A stretch of 64,000 nucleotides of DNA from Arthrobacter sp. OAP107 (GCF_040546765.1 NZ_JBEPOK010000001.1:1-64000), one strand, 5' to 3'; counted from the first letter of the stretch, positions 33,307 to 42,641 are shown. The notes: generated by a model not told the origin, from the sequence alone. Made by a program: numbers and translations.

Positions 33307-36300
33307 GTGATCACAGTCCTTGCCGTGCACTTCGCGGTGGCCGCTGTGGCGCCGTTCATCTTCCGGAAGTTCGGCCGCAACTCGTTCTACGCGCTGGCCG
33401 CGGTCCCCGCCGGTTCATTCATCTGGCTCCTGTTCCAGCACGCCGCCGTCTACGGCACCGGAGCCGCGAACACCGGAGCCGCAGCCGAAACCGTCCCGTG
33501 GATCCCGAGCCTCGGCATCGAATTCGCCTTCCGCATGGACGCCCTGGCCTGGGTCATGTCGCTGCTGGTCCTCGGCGTCGGCGCCCTGGTGCTGGTCTAC
33601 TGCGCACGCTACTTCAAGGACAAGGACAGCTACCTCGGCGGTTTCGGCGCGCAGTTGCTGGCATTCGCCGGGGCCATGTTCGGGCTGGTCACCGCGGATG
33701 ACCTGCTGATGATGTTCATCTTCTGGGAACTCACCACCGTCCTGTCGTACCTCCTGATCGGTTACGCACGGACACGGCTGGCCGCCCGCCGCTCCGCGCT
33801 GCAGGCCCTCATGGTCACCACCGCCGGCGGCCTGGCCATGCTCGTCGGCCTGATCATGCTAGGTGCCACCGCCGGCACCTACCGGATCTCTTCCATCCTC
33901 GAGCAGGCACCACAGCTGGTTTCCGGACCGGCGGCGGGTGCCGTGGGCGCCGCCGTCGTCCTCATCCTGGCCGGTGCGGTGACCAAATCTGCGCTGGTTC
34001 CCTTCCACTTCTGGCTTCCCGGCGCCATGGCGGCGCCAACTCCCGTGAGCGCCTACCTGCACGCCGCAGCGATGGTGAAGGCCGGGGTGTACATCGTGGC
34101 GCGCCTCGCCCCGGGCTTCACGGACACCGCCTATTGGCTGCCGGTGGTCCTCGGGCTCGGGCTCGCCACGATGCTGGTGGGTGGCTACCGGGCATTGCGC
34201 CAGACGGACATCAAGCTCATCCTGGCGTACGGCACCGTGAGCCAGTTGGGGTTCATCACCATGGTGGTGGGGCTCGGCAAGCCGGACGCCGCGCTCGCCG
34301 GCCTCGCCATGCTGCTCGCGCACGGGCTCTTCAAGGCAACGCTCTTCCTGGTGGTGGGCATCATCGACCACCAGTCCGGCACACGCGACATCCGCAACCT
34401 TTCTGGCGTTTTCCGCTCCTCCCGGGCCCTCGGCATCGTGGCCGGCGTCGGCGCCGCCTCTATGGCCGGCATCCCGCTGCTGGGCGGCTTCGTGGCGAAA
34501 GAGTCCGTGCTCGAGGCGTTCGTGCACTTCGCCGGCGAGCCCGGCTACGGGCCCTGGGGCGCAGTGGTCCTGGCGGGCACGGTGCTCGGCTCCATACTGA
34601 CCTTCGCCTACAGCGCGCGCTTCATGTGGGGTGCCTTCGCCGTGAAACCGGGCGTTGAGCCCACCCCGTTCAAGGCCATCCGGCCCTCCTTCCTGGCGGC
34701 CCCGGCAGTCCTGAGCGGCCTGACCATCGCCTACGGCCTGTGGCCGGTACCGGTGGACGCCTGGATTCAGCCGTATGCCGCCCTGTTTACCGGGGGAACG
34801 TTCACCGAGGGAACGCACGACGCCGGCACTGCGGCAGGTGCCGCAGGGCACCTTGCGCTGTGGCACGGGCTGACCCCCGCCCTGGGCCTGACCGCCATCA
34901 CCTTCGCGGCCGGCGCGGCGATGTTCTACGGACGGGCGGTGGTGGACCGGATCCAGAGTGCCGTTCCGCCCTGGTTCGACGCCGACCGCGGATACCAGCT
35001 GACCATCGGGGCGCTGGACGACATTGCCGTGTGGATTACCGGACGCACGCAGCGCGGCTCGCTGTATTTCTACCTTGCTGTGATCCTCAGCGTCGCCTTT
35101 GTGCTGCCCCTGTCCGCCCTGATCGCTGCGAACAAGCCGCTTCCCGAAGGGCTGTATTTCGTCGACCCCAACTCGCCGCTGCAACTGGTGGCCGGAGCGG
35201 GGATCGTCATCGGGGCACTCGCCGCTGTCCGCGCCAACAAGCGCTTCCTTGCCGTGCTCATGGTGTCCGTCACCGGCTACGGCATCGCCCTGATGTTCGC
35301 GCTGCAGGGCGCCCCGGACCTGGCCCTGACGCAGATGCTCGTCGAAACCATCATCCTGGTGGCGTTCGTGCTGGCCATGCGCAGCCTCCCCGCGGAACTG
35401 CGGGACCGCACCCGCGGCAAGTACCGGGTGGTCCGCGTAATCATCGGCCTGTCCTTCGGCGCCACCATGGTCTTCGCAGCCATCCACGCCATGGGCGTCC
35501 GCATCGCCACGCCCGTCTCCCTCGAGTTCCCCAAGCTGGCGTACGAGGGCGGCGGCGGGCTCAACATCGTCAACGTCACCCTGGTGGACATCCGCGCGTG
35601 GGACACCTTCGGTGAGATCTCCGTGCTGGCGCTGGCCGCCACCGGCGTGGCGAGCCTCATCTTCGTCCGGGGCCGCGGGGACCGGCTCCGCACGTCATCC
35701 GCCGTGGCCGAGGGGACCGTGGGCCGCCGCCACGGCGTGGACAAATCGTCGCGGGACGGCGCCGCGCTGGCGCTGACCCGGAAGTTCGCCGCGGCCACGC
35801 GGGACCCGTGGCTTGTTGCCGGACGCACGCTGGCACCGGAGCGCCGCTCCATCATCTTCGAGGTGGTCACGCGGCTGGTCTTCCACTCGATGATCATCTT
35901 CTCGCTCTACCTGCTGCTGGCAGGACACAACCTCCCCGGCGGCGGCTTCGCCGGCGGACTCATGGCCGGTATGGCCCTGACCCTGCGCTACCTTGCGGGC
36001 GGCCGCTTCGAACTGCGGGAAGCCACCCCCATCAGCGCCGGCACCCTGCTCGGGGTCGGACTTGCCACGGCCGCGCTGTCCGGGGCCGCGCCGGTCCTGC
36101 TGGGCGGGCAGGTGTTCCAGAGCGCCATCATCGAGTTCTGGCTGCCGGTGTTCGGCGACATCAAGTTTGTCACCTCCACCATCTTCGACACCGGCGTGTA
36201 CATCGTCGTGGTCGGCCTGGTGCTGGATGTGCTCCGCAGCCTCGGCGCCGAGATCGACGAGCACTTTGAAGAACGCCCCCTGCAGCAGGCCGCGCAGGAA

Positions 36301-36369
36301 GGCGACGAGGGCAGCGAAGAAGTGTCCGGCGGCGTCCCGGCAGGATCCACCCGAGGCGGAACCGCATGA
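33307..36369 (+). CDS. mrpA: Mrp antiporter subunit A fused to subunit B
   Basis: First gene of a complete mrp operon, whose six-gene products form one Na+(K+)/H+ antiporter driven by the proton gradient. The 1020-residue protein is an MrpA-MrpB fusion. Residues about 60-430 are the NuoL-like proton-channel part (FIFWELTTVLSYLLIG, KSALVPFHFWLPGAMAAPTPVSAYLHAAAMVKAGVY, GFVAKESVLEAF). About 625-690 is the DUF4040/MrpA C-terminal part (GAPDLALTQMLVETI). About 845-985 is the MnhB domain (FHSMIIFSLYLLLAGHNLPGGGFAGGL). A charged linker joins the latter two. The GTG start follows GGAG at 6 nt. Actinobacterial and proteobacterial Mrp systems often have this fusion. Likely role: Na+ and alkali tolerance. 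Confidence 0.93.
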   Translation: MITVLAVHFAVAAVAPFIFRKFGRNSFYALAAVPAGSFIWLLFQHAAVYGTGAANTGAAAETVPWIPSLGIEFAFRMDALAWVMSLLVLGVGALVLVYCARYFKDKDSYLGGFGAQLLAFAGAMFGLVTADDLLMMFIFWELTTVLSYLLIGYARTRLAARRSALQALMVTTAGGLAMLVGLIMLGATAGTYRISSILEQAPQLVSGPAAGAVGAAVVLILAGAVTKSALVPFHFWLPGAMAAPTPVSAYLHAAAMVKAGVYIVARLAPGFTDTAYWLPVVLGLGLATMLVGGYRALRQTDIKLILAYGTVSQLGFITMVVGLGKPDAALAGLAMLLAHGLFKATLFLVVGIIDHQSGTRDIRNLSGVFRSSRALGIVAGVGAASMAGIPLLGGFVAKESVLEAFVHFAGEPGYGPWGAVVLAGTVLGSILTFAYSARFMWGAFAVKPGVEPTPFKAIRPSFLAAPAVLSGLTIAYGLWPVPVDAWIQPYAALFTGGTFTEGTHDAGTAAGAAGHLALWHGLTPALGLTAITFAAGAAMFYGRAVVDRIQSAVPPWFDADRGYQLTIGALDDIAVWITGRTQRGSLYFYLAVILSVAFVLPLSALIAANKPLPEGLYFVDPNSPLQLVAGAGIVIGALAAVRANKRFLAVLMVSVTGYGIALMFALQGAPDLALTQMLVETIILVAFVLAMRSLPAELRDRTRGKYRVVRVIIGLSFGATMVFAAIHAMGVRIATPVSLEFPKLAYEGGGGLNIVNVTLVDIRAWDTFGEISVLALAATGVASLIFVRGRGDRLRTSSAVAEGTVGRRHGVDKSSRDGAALALTRKFAAATRDPWLVAGRTLAPERRSIIFEVVTRLVFHSMIIFSLYLLLAGHNLPGGGFAGGLMAGMALTLRYLAGGRFELREATPISAGTLLGVGLATAALSGAAPVLLGGQVFQSAIIEFWLPVFGDIKFVTSTIFDTGVYIVVVGLVLDVLRSLGAEIDEHFEERPLQQAAQEGDEGSEEVSGGVPAGSTRGGTA

Positions 36370-36959
36370 CAGTCAACCTGACCCTGCTGACCGTCATGGG
36401 CGCCCTTTATGCCTGCGGCATCTACCTCATCCTCGAACGCAGCCTCACGCGTGTGCTGTTGGGGCTGATGCTGCTGGCCAACGCCACCAACCTGCTGATC
36501 CTCGCCACCGGCGGCTACGCCGGGCTGGCACCCTTCTTCAGCAAGGACACAGACCCGGCCTCCTACAACGACCCCCTGCCGCAGGCACTGATCCTGACGT
36601 CCATCGTCATTTCCTTCGCGGTGACGGCCTTCATGCTGGGCATCATCTACCGGACCTGGGTGCTTGCCCGCCAGGACGACATCCAGGACGACATCGAGGA
36701 CCGCCGCGTGGCCGAGACGCCCAGCTTCGACGCGGAAGACGACGCCGTCATCCCCGTGGAAACCTCCGAGTTCCCGCTGCCCATGCGCGGACCGGACGGC
36801 TCCGCGGCGGCGGAGCCGACGGCGACCGTGGAGGCAGGCGGCCGGACCCTCCTGGCGGAACACGCGGCGCAGGAGGAGAAACCGGGATCCGGGAACATCG
36901 CCACAGACACAAACACGGGCACGGAAAACGGCACTGACACGGACGGGGGCGCGAAGTGA
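36366..36959 (+). CDS. mrpC: Mrp antiporter subunit C with long acidic tail
   Basis: NuoK-like subunit. Residues 1-105 have three helices with the family motif GLMLLANATNLLIL and ILTSIVISFAVTAFMLGI. After that comes a hydrophilic tail of about 90 residues rich in Asp, Glu and Thr (DDIQDDIEDRR and a Thr/Asn/Gly-rich end), making it nearly twice the usual MrpC length of about 110. The start ATG overlaps the MrpA stop by 4 nt (ATGA), indicating coupled translation. The tail looks disordered and its function is unknown. Confidence 0.92.
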   Translation: MTVNLTLLTVMGALYACGIYLILERSLTRVLLGLMLLANATNLLILATGGYAGLAPFFSKDTDPASYNDPLPQALILTSIVISFAVTAFMLGIIYRTWVLARQDDIQDDIEDRRVAETPSFDAEDDAVIPVETSEFPLPMRGPDGSAAAEPTATVEAGGRTLLAEHAAQEEKPGSGNIATDTNTGTENGTDTDGGAK

Positions 36960-38563
36960 ACCTCGCAAGCCTTGCCCCGCTCGCCGTCGTACTTCCCATC
37001 CTGGGAGCGGCGCTGACGTTCGTGCTGATCCGGCACTCCCGCGCACAGCGGGCCGTCAGCATCGGCCTGCTCTCACTCACCCTGCTGCTGGAGTGCTTGC
37101 TCCTGGCGTCCGTCTGGAACGGCGGCACGTCCGCGGTGAACATCGGAGGCTGGGTTCCGCCCTTTGGGATCGTCCTGGTGGTGGACCAGTTCTCCTCCCT
37201 CATGCTCGTGGTGTCCTCCGCGGTGAGCCTGGCCGTCCTCGTGTACGCCACCGGGCAGGGCATGGCCGACGGCGACCAGGACGCCCCGGTTTCGATCTTC
37301 CACCCCACGTACCTGATCCTCGTGGCCGGGGTCTCCAACGCGTTTCTCTCCGGGGACCTGTTCAACCTGTACGTCGGCTTCGAGATCCTGCTGACGGCAA
37401 GCTATGTGCTGATGACCCTCGGCGGCACAGGCCCCCGCATCCGGGCGGGCGTCACCTATGTCGTGGTCTCGGTGGTGTCGTCAGTGCTGTTCCTGATTGC
37501 CATCGCCATGGTCTACGGCGCGACCGGCACCATCAACATGGCGGACCTTGCCATCAAGCTGTCCGAACTGGACCAGGGAACCAAGACGCTCCTGCACGTC
37601 ATGCTCCTGGTGGCCTTCGGCATCAAGGCCGCCGTGTTCCCGCTGTCCTTTTGGCTTCCGGACTCGTACCCCACCGCGCCGGCCCCGGTCACAGCCGTGT
37701 TCGCCGGCCTGCTGACCAAGGTGGGTGTCTACGCCATGGTCCGCACCGAAACCCTGTTGTTTCCCGGCGACAGCCTTAACACGCCCCTGATGGTGGTGGC
37801 GCTGCTGACCATGGTGGTCGGCATTCTGGGTGCGCTCGCCCAGAGCGACATTAAGCGTCTGCTGTCGTTCACCCTGGTCAGCCATATCGGCTACATGGTG
37901 TTCGGCCTGGCGATGTCCTCCGTGGCCGGGCTGGCCGCTGCAGTGTTCTATGTGGCGCACCACATCACCATCCAGACGAGCCTGTTCCTGGTCACCGGCC
38001 TGATCGAGCGCCGCGGCGGCAGTTCCGCTGTGGACCGCCTGGCCGGGCTGGCCAAGCTGTCCCCGCTGCTGGCGCTGCTGTTCTTCGTTCCCGCCATGAA
38101 CCTTGCGGGCATCCCGCCCTTCTCCGGATTCCTGGGCAAGCTCGGCCTGATGCAGGCCGGCATCGGGCTGGGCACCCCGCTGGCCTACGCCCTGGTGATC
38201 GGGGGCGTGCTGACGAGCCTTCTGACCCTCCTGGCCGTTGCCCGCGTATGGAACCGTGCGTTCTGGCGCAAGGCCGAGGATGCGGAGCACCCCGACCCCG
38301 TGCTCCTGGCTCCCGCCCCGGACGCGGAACGTGACACGGCAGCGGAAGGCGGCACGGCGGTACGGCTCCTGCCGCGGACCATGGTGGGCTCCACCCTGGG
38401 CCTGGTGGTGCTGGGCGTAGCACTCACGGTCTTCGCCGGGCCGCTGTTCCAGGTGGCGGACCAGTCCGCCGCGGCCATGCTGGACAGGTCCGCCTACATC
38501 CAGGCGGTGCTCGGTGACGGCGCGCCCGTTCCCGCTTTGGCGCTGAGCGGGGGCGGAAAGTGA
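36956..38563 (+). CDS. mrpD: Mrp antiporter subunit D
   Basis: NuoN/NuoM-like proton-channel subunit of 535 residues with about fourteen helices. Conserved segments are LFNLYVGFEILLTASYVLMTLGG, KAAVFPLSFWLPDSYPTAPAPVTAVFAGLLTKVGVYAMVR and SLFLVTGLIERRGG, with the lysines and glutamate of the channel axis present. It starts with a GTG overlapping the MrpC stop by 4 nt. The final loop before the last helix is unusually Ala/Pro/Asp-rich. Confidence 0.93.
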   Translation: MNLASLAPLAVVLPILGAALTFVLIRHSRAQRAVSIGLLSLTLLLECLLLASVWNGGTSAVNIGGWVPPFGIVLVVDQFSSLMLVVSSAVSLAVLVYATGQGMADGDQDAPVSIFHPTYLILVAGVSNAFLSGDLFNLYVGFEILLTASYVLMTLGGTGPRIRAGVTYVVVSVVSSVLFLIAIAMVYGATGTINMADLAIKLSELDQGTKTLLHVMLLVAFGIKAAVFPLSFWLPDSYPTAPAPVTAVFAGLLTKVGVYAMVRTETLLFPGDSLNTPLMVVALLTMVVGILGALAQSDIKRLLSFTLVSHIGYMVFGLAMSSVAGLAAAVFYVAHHITIQTSLFLVTGLIERRGGSSAVDRLAGLAKLSPLLALLFFVPAMNLAGIPPFSGFLGKLGLMQAGIGLGTPLAYALVIGGVLTSLLTLLAVARVWNRAFWRKAEDAEHPDPVLLAPAPDAERDTAAEGGTAVRLLPRTMVGSTLGLVVLGVALTVFAGPLFQVADQSAAAMLDRSAYIQAVLGDGAPVPALALSGGGK

Positions 38564-39105
38564 GCCGGAAAAAGGTGTCCCTGCGGCAGGAACTGCCGCT
38601 GCTGGTGTGGCTGGTCATCGTCTGGGGAGCGCTCTGGCAGGACTTCAGCCCCGGCAATTTGCTCTTCGGAGCCCTATTGGCGATTGCGGTGGCCCGCCTG
38701 TTCTACCTGCCGCCGGTGGAGCTAAGCGGCCGCTTCAACGTGCTGCGGGCCATTCCCTTCGCGGTGGTGTTCCTCGGCAAGGTGGTGTCCGCCAGCTGCC
38801 AGGTGTTCTACCTCGCGGTGGCCCGGGGGCCCAAGGTGACCAACGCCGTCGTCGCCGTTCCGTTGCGCAGCCATTCAGACCTGATGGTGACGGCAACCGG
38901 CCACGTGATTTCCCTGATCCCGGGGTCGCTGGTGGTGGAGGTGGACAGGTCCACTTCCACGCTCTACATCCATGGACTGAACGTCCGGAACGGGGAGGAC
39001 GTCCTCAGGCTGCGCAAGGAAGTCCGCGCCACTGAGGCGGGGCTTATCCGGATCATGGGAACAAAGGAAGAGCTTGCCGCCCTGAACCAGGAGGTTGGCG
39101 CATGA
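38560..39105 (+). CDS. mrpE: Mrp antiporter subunit E
   Basis: Membrane subunit of 181 residues with the two to three N-terminal helices of MrpE (LPLLVWLVIVWGALWQDFSPGNLLFGALLA) and the conserved cytoplasmic part (SDLMVTATGHVISLIPGSLVVEVDRSTSTLYIHGL). Starts with GTG, overlapping the MrpD stop by 4 nt. The last ~25 residues are a charged helix. Required for assembly of the complex in characterised systems. Confidence 0.93.
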   Translation: MSRKKVSLRQELPLLVWLVIVWGALWQDFSPGNLLFGALLAIAVARLFYLPPVELSGRFNVLRAIPFAVVFLGKVVSASCQVFYLAVARGPKVTNAVVAVPLRSHSDLMVTATGHVISLIPGSLVVEVDRSTSTLYIHGLNVRNGEDVLRLRKEVRATEAGLIRIMGTKEELAALNQEVGA

Positions 39106-39380
39106 TGGAGCTGGTCCTCACCGTTACGGCCGTGGCGTTGGCCCTCGCTGCCGCGGGCGCGATCATCCGCATCGCGCGCGGCCCGTCGCTGCTGGACCGG
39201 GTCCTCGCGGCGGACGTATTGCTGGCCATTCTCGGTGCGGCGCTGTGCATCGACATGGCCGTGAACCGGCACCTGAATAACCTGATGCTGGTGGTGGCCA
39301 TCTCCGTCATCGGGTTCATCGGCTCGGTGACGGTGGCCCGCTTCGTGGCCGACAGGCGGGGGCAGCCCAATGAGTCCTGA
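39102..39380 (+). CDS. mrpF: Mrp antiporter subunit F
   Basis: Three-helix membrane subunit of 92 residues with the family signature IARGPSLLDRVLAADVLLAILGA and CIDMAVNRHLNNLMLVVAISVIGFIGSVTVARFV. The ATG overlaps the MrpE stop (ATGA). The usual MrpF length is about 90. Confidence 0.93.
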   Translation: MMELVLTVTAVALALAAAGAIIRIARGPSLLDRVLAADVLLAILGAALCIDMAVNRHLNNLMLVVAISVIGFIGSVTVARFVADRRGQPNES

Positions 39381-39786
39381 ACCGAATGCCGTGGATGCCG
39401 TGATCGATGCTGTGTCGGCTGTGTTCATGGTGCTGGGCGCACTGATGTCGCTCGCCGCCGCCATCGGCCTGCTCCGCTTCCCGGACCTGATGAGCCGCAT
39501 GCACGCCGCCACCAAGCCGCAGGTGCTCGGCCTGTTCCTGCTGCTGGCTGCGGTGGGGCTGCAGCTGCGCACCTGGTGGGTGTGGCCGGTGCTGGCCGTG
39601 GCCTGGATCTTCCAGCTGCTCACCGTGCCGGTCTCGGCCCACATGGTCGGCCGCGCCGGCTACCGCACCAAGCACCTCCACAAGGAACTGCTCAGCACCG
39701 ACGAGCTGGAGGCCGTGGTGGTGAAGGCAGCCAAGGCGGCCCGCGAAGAGGAAGAGGACGACGGCGGCAACCACCCGTCCTCGTAA
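39370..39786 (+). CDS. mrpG: Mrp antiporter subunit G
   Basis: Last subunit of the complex, 138 residues, with three helices and the conserved GLLRFPDLMSRMHAATKPQVLGLFLLL motif. It overlaps MrpF by 11 nt. The C-terminal 40 residues are charged and end in EEEEDDGGNHPSS. The operon probably ends here or reads into the DUF2975 gene 39 nt further on. Confidence 0.93.
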   Translation: MSPEPNAVDAVIDAVSAVFMVLGALMSLAAAIGLLRFPDLMSRMHAATKPQVLGLFLLLAAVGLQLRTWWVWPVLAVAWIFQLLTVPVSAHMVGRAGYRTKHLHKELLSTDELEAVVVKAAKAAREEEEDDGGNHPSS

Positions 39787-39825
39787 GCGATTGAAAGTCG
39801 ATAGGAAACCAGCGATACTCGATCT

Positions 39826-40305
39826 ATGCACAAGACAAACCTGGCGGTAACCGCGCTCCGGATCCTGCTGGTCATGGCCTTCGCCCTGCTGCTGGTGTTC
39901 CAGACCCTGTCCTTGCCCGGGCAGTTTGCCCACATGGCGCAGGAGAATCCCGCCGATGCGCCTCTGCAGTGGCCGCTGACCGTCTTCGCCGTGGTGGAGG
40001 TGGCCTGCGTGCAGGTGGTGATCGTGAGCACCTGGAAACTCCTCACCATGGTCAAACGGGACCGCATCTTCAGCAAGGCAGCCCTGGCCTGGGTGGACGC
40101 GATCGTATGGGCGGTGCTCACTGCCTGGGTCCTGCTCGCCGGCCTCTTCCTCTTCATCGTGCTGAACGCCGACGATCCCGGAGTGCCGATGATGCTGATG
40201 CTGATGCTGGTCGGGGGCGCCGTCATCGGACTGCTCATGGTGGTGATGCGCGCTCTGCTGCGGCAGGCCACGGCACTGCGGACCGACATGGAAGCCGTGA
40301 TCTGA
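39826..40305 (+). CDS. DUF2975 membrane protein
   Basis: A 159-residue protein with four hydrophobic helices, matching DUF2975 in architecture (YoaS-like): LRILLVMAFALLLVFQTLSL, LTVFAVVEVACVQVVIVS, KRDRIFSKAALAWVDAI with the IFS motif, and a Met-rich last pair. Its stop overlaps the start of a small XRE regulator by one base (TGATG), the standard partner arrangement of this family (yoaS-yozG). The function is unknown; the pair is thought to be a membrane sensor and a regulator. Confidence 0.87.
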   Translation: MHKTNLAVTALRILLVMAFALLLVFQTLSLPGQFAHMAQENPADAPLQWPLTVFAVVEVACVQVVIVSTWKLLTMVKRDRIFSKAALAWVDAIVWAVLTAWVLLAGLFLFIVLNADDPGVPMMLMLMLVGGAVIGLLMVVMRALLRQATALRTDMEAVI

Positions 40306-40511
40306 TGCCCATCGTGGTGCGCATCGACGTCGAACTGGCCAAACGCAAGATGAGCGTGGGGGAGTTCGCGGACCGGATTGGCCTGACGCCGGCCAACGTT
40401 GCCGTGCTGAAGAACGGGCGGGCCAAGGCCGTGCGCTTCAGCACGCTGGAGGCGATGTGCAAAGTGCTCGGCTGCCAGCCCGGCGACCTGCTCGAGTGGG
40501 TCGAGGACTGA
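40305..40511 (+). CDS. Small XRE/Cro-type regulator, YozG-like
   Basis: A 68-residue protein that is one helix-turn-helix domain: MPIVVRIDVELAKRKMSVGEFADRIGLTPANVAVLKNGRAKAVRFSTLEAMCKVLGCQPGDLLEW shows the two helices with the turn at IGLTPANV, and the C-terminal GCQPGDLLEW typical of the YozG group. It is translationally coupled to the DUF2975 gene and probably autoregulates the pair. The stop codon region is tandemly repeated (about 15-16 bp units containing GGACTGACTAAAA). Confidence 0.9.
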   Translation: MPIVVRIDVELAKRKMSVGEFADRIGLTPANVAVLKNGRAKAVRFSTLEAMCKVLGCQPGDLLEWVED

Positions 40512-40535
40512 CTAAAAGGGGACTGACTAAAAAGG
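40505..40535 (+). repeat. Short tandem duplication at the HTH gene stop
   Basis: GGACTGACTAAAAGG is followed directly by GGACTGACTAAAAAGG. The first copy contains the stop codon of the XRE gene. Confidence 0.7.
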
Positions 40536-40550
40536 GGCGGGCTTAAAGGG

Positions 40551-40585
40551 CCGGGGCCCCGTCTGCTGAACAGACAGGACCCCGG
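40551..40585. terminator. Hairpin terminator between convergent genes
   Basis: CCGGGGCCCCGTCTG pairs with CAGACAGGACCCCGG (two bulged or mismatched bases) around the loop CTGAA. It lies between the XRE gene and the secreted protein gene. No long T tract follows, so it may need Rho or act mainly as a stabilising stem. Confidence 0.65.
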
Positions 40586-40605
40586 TACTGGCTTGATGGC
40601 TGGAT

Positions 40606-42594
40606 CTAGCGGGTCGCCACTACCCCGGTGGCGGTGCCGCCGCGGCTGGACTGGACCAGGACGCTGGTGATCTGCCGGTTCGGTCCCGGTTTGGCCCGGT
40701 AGGACCAGGCGCCGAGGGTGTCCACCTGGGCGGTGCCGATCTTGGAGACCGCCCGGCCGGGTGTGGTGTCGTAGATGACCACGGTGGTGGCCGGGGTCAG
40801 GACGGCGGTGTTGCCGGCCAGCGCTGAGGTGCCCGTGATCCGGAGCTCGGTGCCGAGCCGGTGCCGAGAGCCGGCGACGGTGACGGTGTCCGTCTGGACC
40901 GTCAGGTTCACGGTCGCGGGAGCACTGCCGATGCCGTTGGCGTCCGTGACGATCAGCTGGAGCTGGATGGGATCGTTGGACTTGGCGGTCAACGGTGCCG
41001 TGTCCGCGGTTTTGGCGTAGAACGGGACGGTGATGGTGGGTTTGGCGGCCGTGTCGCTGGAGAAGCTGACGGCGGGTCCGCTGACCTGGAGCCACTTGTA
41101 GCTGGCGGCGCCGGTGGAGGCACTGCCGTCCAGCTGGACGGTTCCGCCGCGGGTGATGGAGGTCGACGCGGCGGTGGCTACCGCCGTCGCCGGCTGCGTT
41201 GCGCCGGGGACGGAGCCGCTGCCGGTGTCGACGACGGGGCCTGGATCCGGGGCCGGAGTGACGGCGGGCAGGCCCGTCGCGGACGCCGCGCCGCCGGAGA
41301 CTGTCACGGGCAGTGAAGCGGTACCGCCGTCCCCGGTTTTCACGGTGACGCTGGCCGGGGGAGCCTTGACAGCGAAGGTCTTTTCGGCCGGCGTTCCCGC
41401 GGTGGCCGGTGCCTCAAGGGTTCCCAGGCCGGTGACGGTCAGCGGGTAGCCGACGGTGGAAATGGCGCCGACGGTCAGGTTGGTTCCGTCGTAGAGGGCC
41501 TTGGTGACCATGACGCCGCTGGGTTTGGTGACGTTGATCTGGCTGCTGCTGGCGGGCTTGTCGCCGATGTTGGTGATCTTCACGGTGGAGGGGGCGGTTC
41601 CGGTGAACTGGACACGGGCGTAGTACCGGCCAGTGTCGGGATCGCTGAGCATGGGGGTGGTCTCGAAAACGCCGGCCTGGCCGTCCACCTGGAGCTGGGC
41701 GCCGTTGCCGCTGCTGGCGAACACGTCGATCATGTTGCCGTTCACGACGGCGCTGTCGCCGTTGACGCCCTGGTTGGTGGAGATCTTGCCCTGGACGGTG
41801 AACTGGTCCGTTTCCAGGGACAGACCGCCGCCGTTAACGGAGAATTTGTTGTAGCCGAACGGGCTGCCGGTGACGGTGTGGTCCTGGCCCGGGTCGCCGA
41901 GGTAGCCTTCGGGCGCCGCCGGGGCGGTGGCCGGGTCCCACTTCAGGAACGGCCCGATGTTGCTCTTGAGCGCCGTGGAGAAGTTGCCGACGGCGGGGGA
42001 GATGTCCTCGACGAGCTTGCCTCCGCCGGTGCCGTCGGTGTCGATGGTGATGGTGCCGTAGGGGTGCTGGAATGTCAGGGTGGCGTTGGCGGGTCCGCCC
42101 TTGACCACGATGCGCTGCCGGCCGAAGACGATCTGGTCGCCTTGGGTGACCGTGTTGGCGAAAGCTGCTTCCAGGCCAAGGACCAGGACGGCGCGGCCAC
42201 CGCCGGGAAGGGTCAGTTCGGAGCTGGCGAGCATGTAGAACGCCTCTTCCGGGAAGTTGTCCGGGAAGGAAATGGGTGCGGTCTCGTCCGGAATGTCGCC
42301 GGGCAGGAAGCCGCAGAGCGGGTTTTCCGCGTCCAGGCAGAGCTCGAGGCGGGTCTTGTTGCTGTCTTCGTACCAGGACGGGAAACCGTACTCGGTGTTG
42401 ACAGGGCCGACGGCGGTCAGCTTGGTCGTGTTGGTCTGGGTTACCTGGGTGGCGGCCAGCGAGGTTCCCGCGCCAGTCGCGGCCAGAAGAACGGCGGTCA
42501 GGGCGGCAATTCCGCGGCGCCGGGATGCGGGGTGCTGGGCCCGATGCCGTGGGGTCAGTTGCTGGACCGACAGGAAATGTGGGGTGAATACCAT
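40606..42594 (-). CDS. Large secreted protein with Ig/PKD-like domain, function unknown
   Basis: An exported protein of 662 residues. The signal peptide is long, with a basic n-region (RHRAQHPASRRR) and core AALTAVLLAATGAG, cleaved about residue 47 (SLA-A). The first ~400 residues are a large beta-rich domain that I do not recognise (YGFPSWYEDSNKTRLELCLDAENPLCGF, LPGGGRAVLVLGLEAAF), with two cysteines likely forming a disulfide. A linker of Gly/Ser/Pro follows, then a PKD-like domain (ITRGGTVQLDGSASTGAASYKW, LQLIVTDANGIGSAPATVNLTV). The last part repeats LGAWSYRAKPGPNRQ-type strands. The true ATG follows GAGGAGA; longer frames add non-signal sequence. Upstream are repeated GTTTTTCCAACCC motifs. 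Confidence 0.75.
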   Translation of the reverse strand: MVFTPHFLSVQQLTPRHRAQHPASRRRGIAALTAVLLAATGAGTSLAATQVTQTNTTKLTAVGPVNTEYGFPSWYEDSNKTRLELCLDAENPLCGFLPGDIPDETAPISFPDNFPEEAFYMLASSELTLPGGGRAVLVLGLEAAFANTVTQGDQIVFGRQRIVVKGGPANATLTFQHPYGTITIDTDGTGGGKLVEDISPAVGNFSTALKSNIGPFLKWDPATAPAAPEGYLGDPGQDHTVTGSPFGYNKFSVNGGGLSLETDQFTVQGKISTNQGVNGDSAVVNGNMIDVFASSGNGAQLQVDGQAGVFETTPMLSDPDTGRYYARVQFTGTAPSTVKITNIGDKPASSSQINVTKPSGVMVTKALYDGTNLTVGAISTVGYPLTVTGLGTLEAPATAGTPAEKTFAVKAPPASVTVKTGDGGTASLPVTVSGGAASATGLPAVTPAPDPGPVVDTGSGSVPGATQPATAVATAASTSITRGGTVQLDGSASTGAASYKWLQVSGPAVSFSSDTAAKPTITVPFYAKTADTAPLTAKSNDPIQLQLIVTDANGIGSAPATVNLTVQTDTVTVAGSRHRLGTELRITGTSALAGNTAVLTPATTVVIYDTTPGRAVSKIGTAQVDTLGAWSYRAKPGPNRQITSVLVQSSRGGTATGVVATR

Positions 42595-42641
42595 TTTTGT
42601 CTCCTCGAAAAGACGCTGATGGCATCCACTAAAAGCGGCAC

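Noticed and set aside
33859..35487. 542-codon minus-strand frame
   Set aside because: It is antisense to mrpA and its composition (Gly, His, Gln and Arg-rich) is that of a shadow frame.
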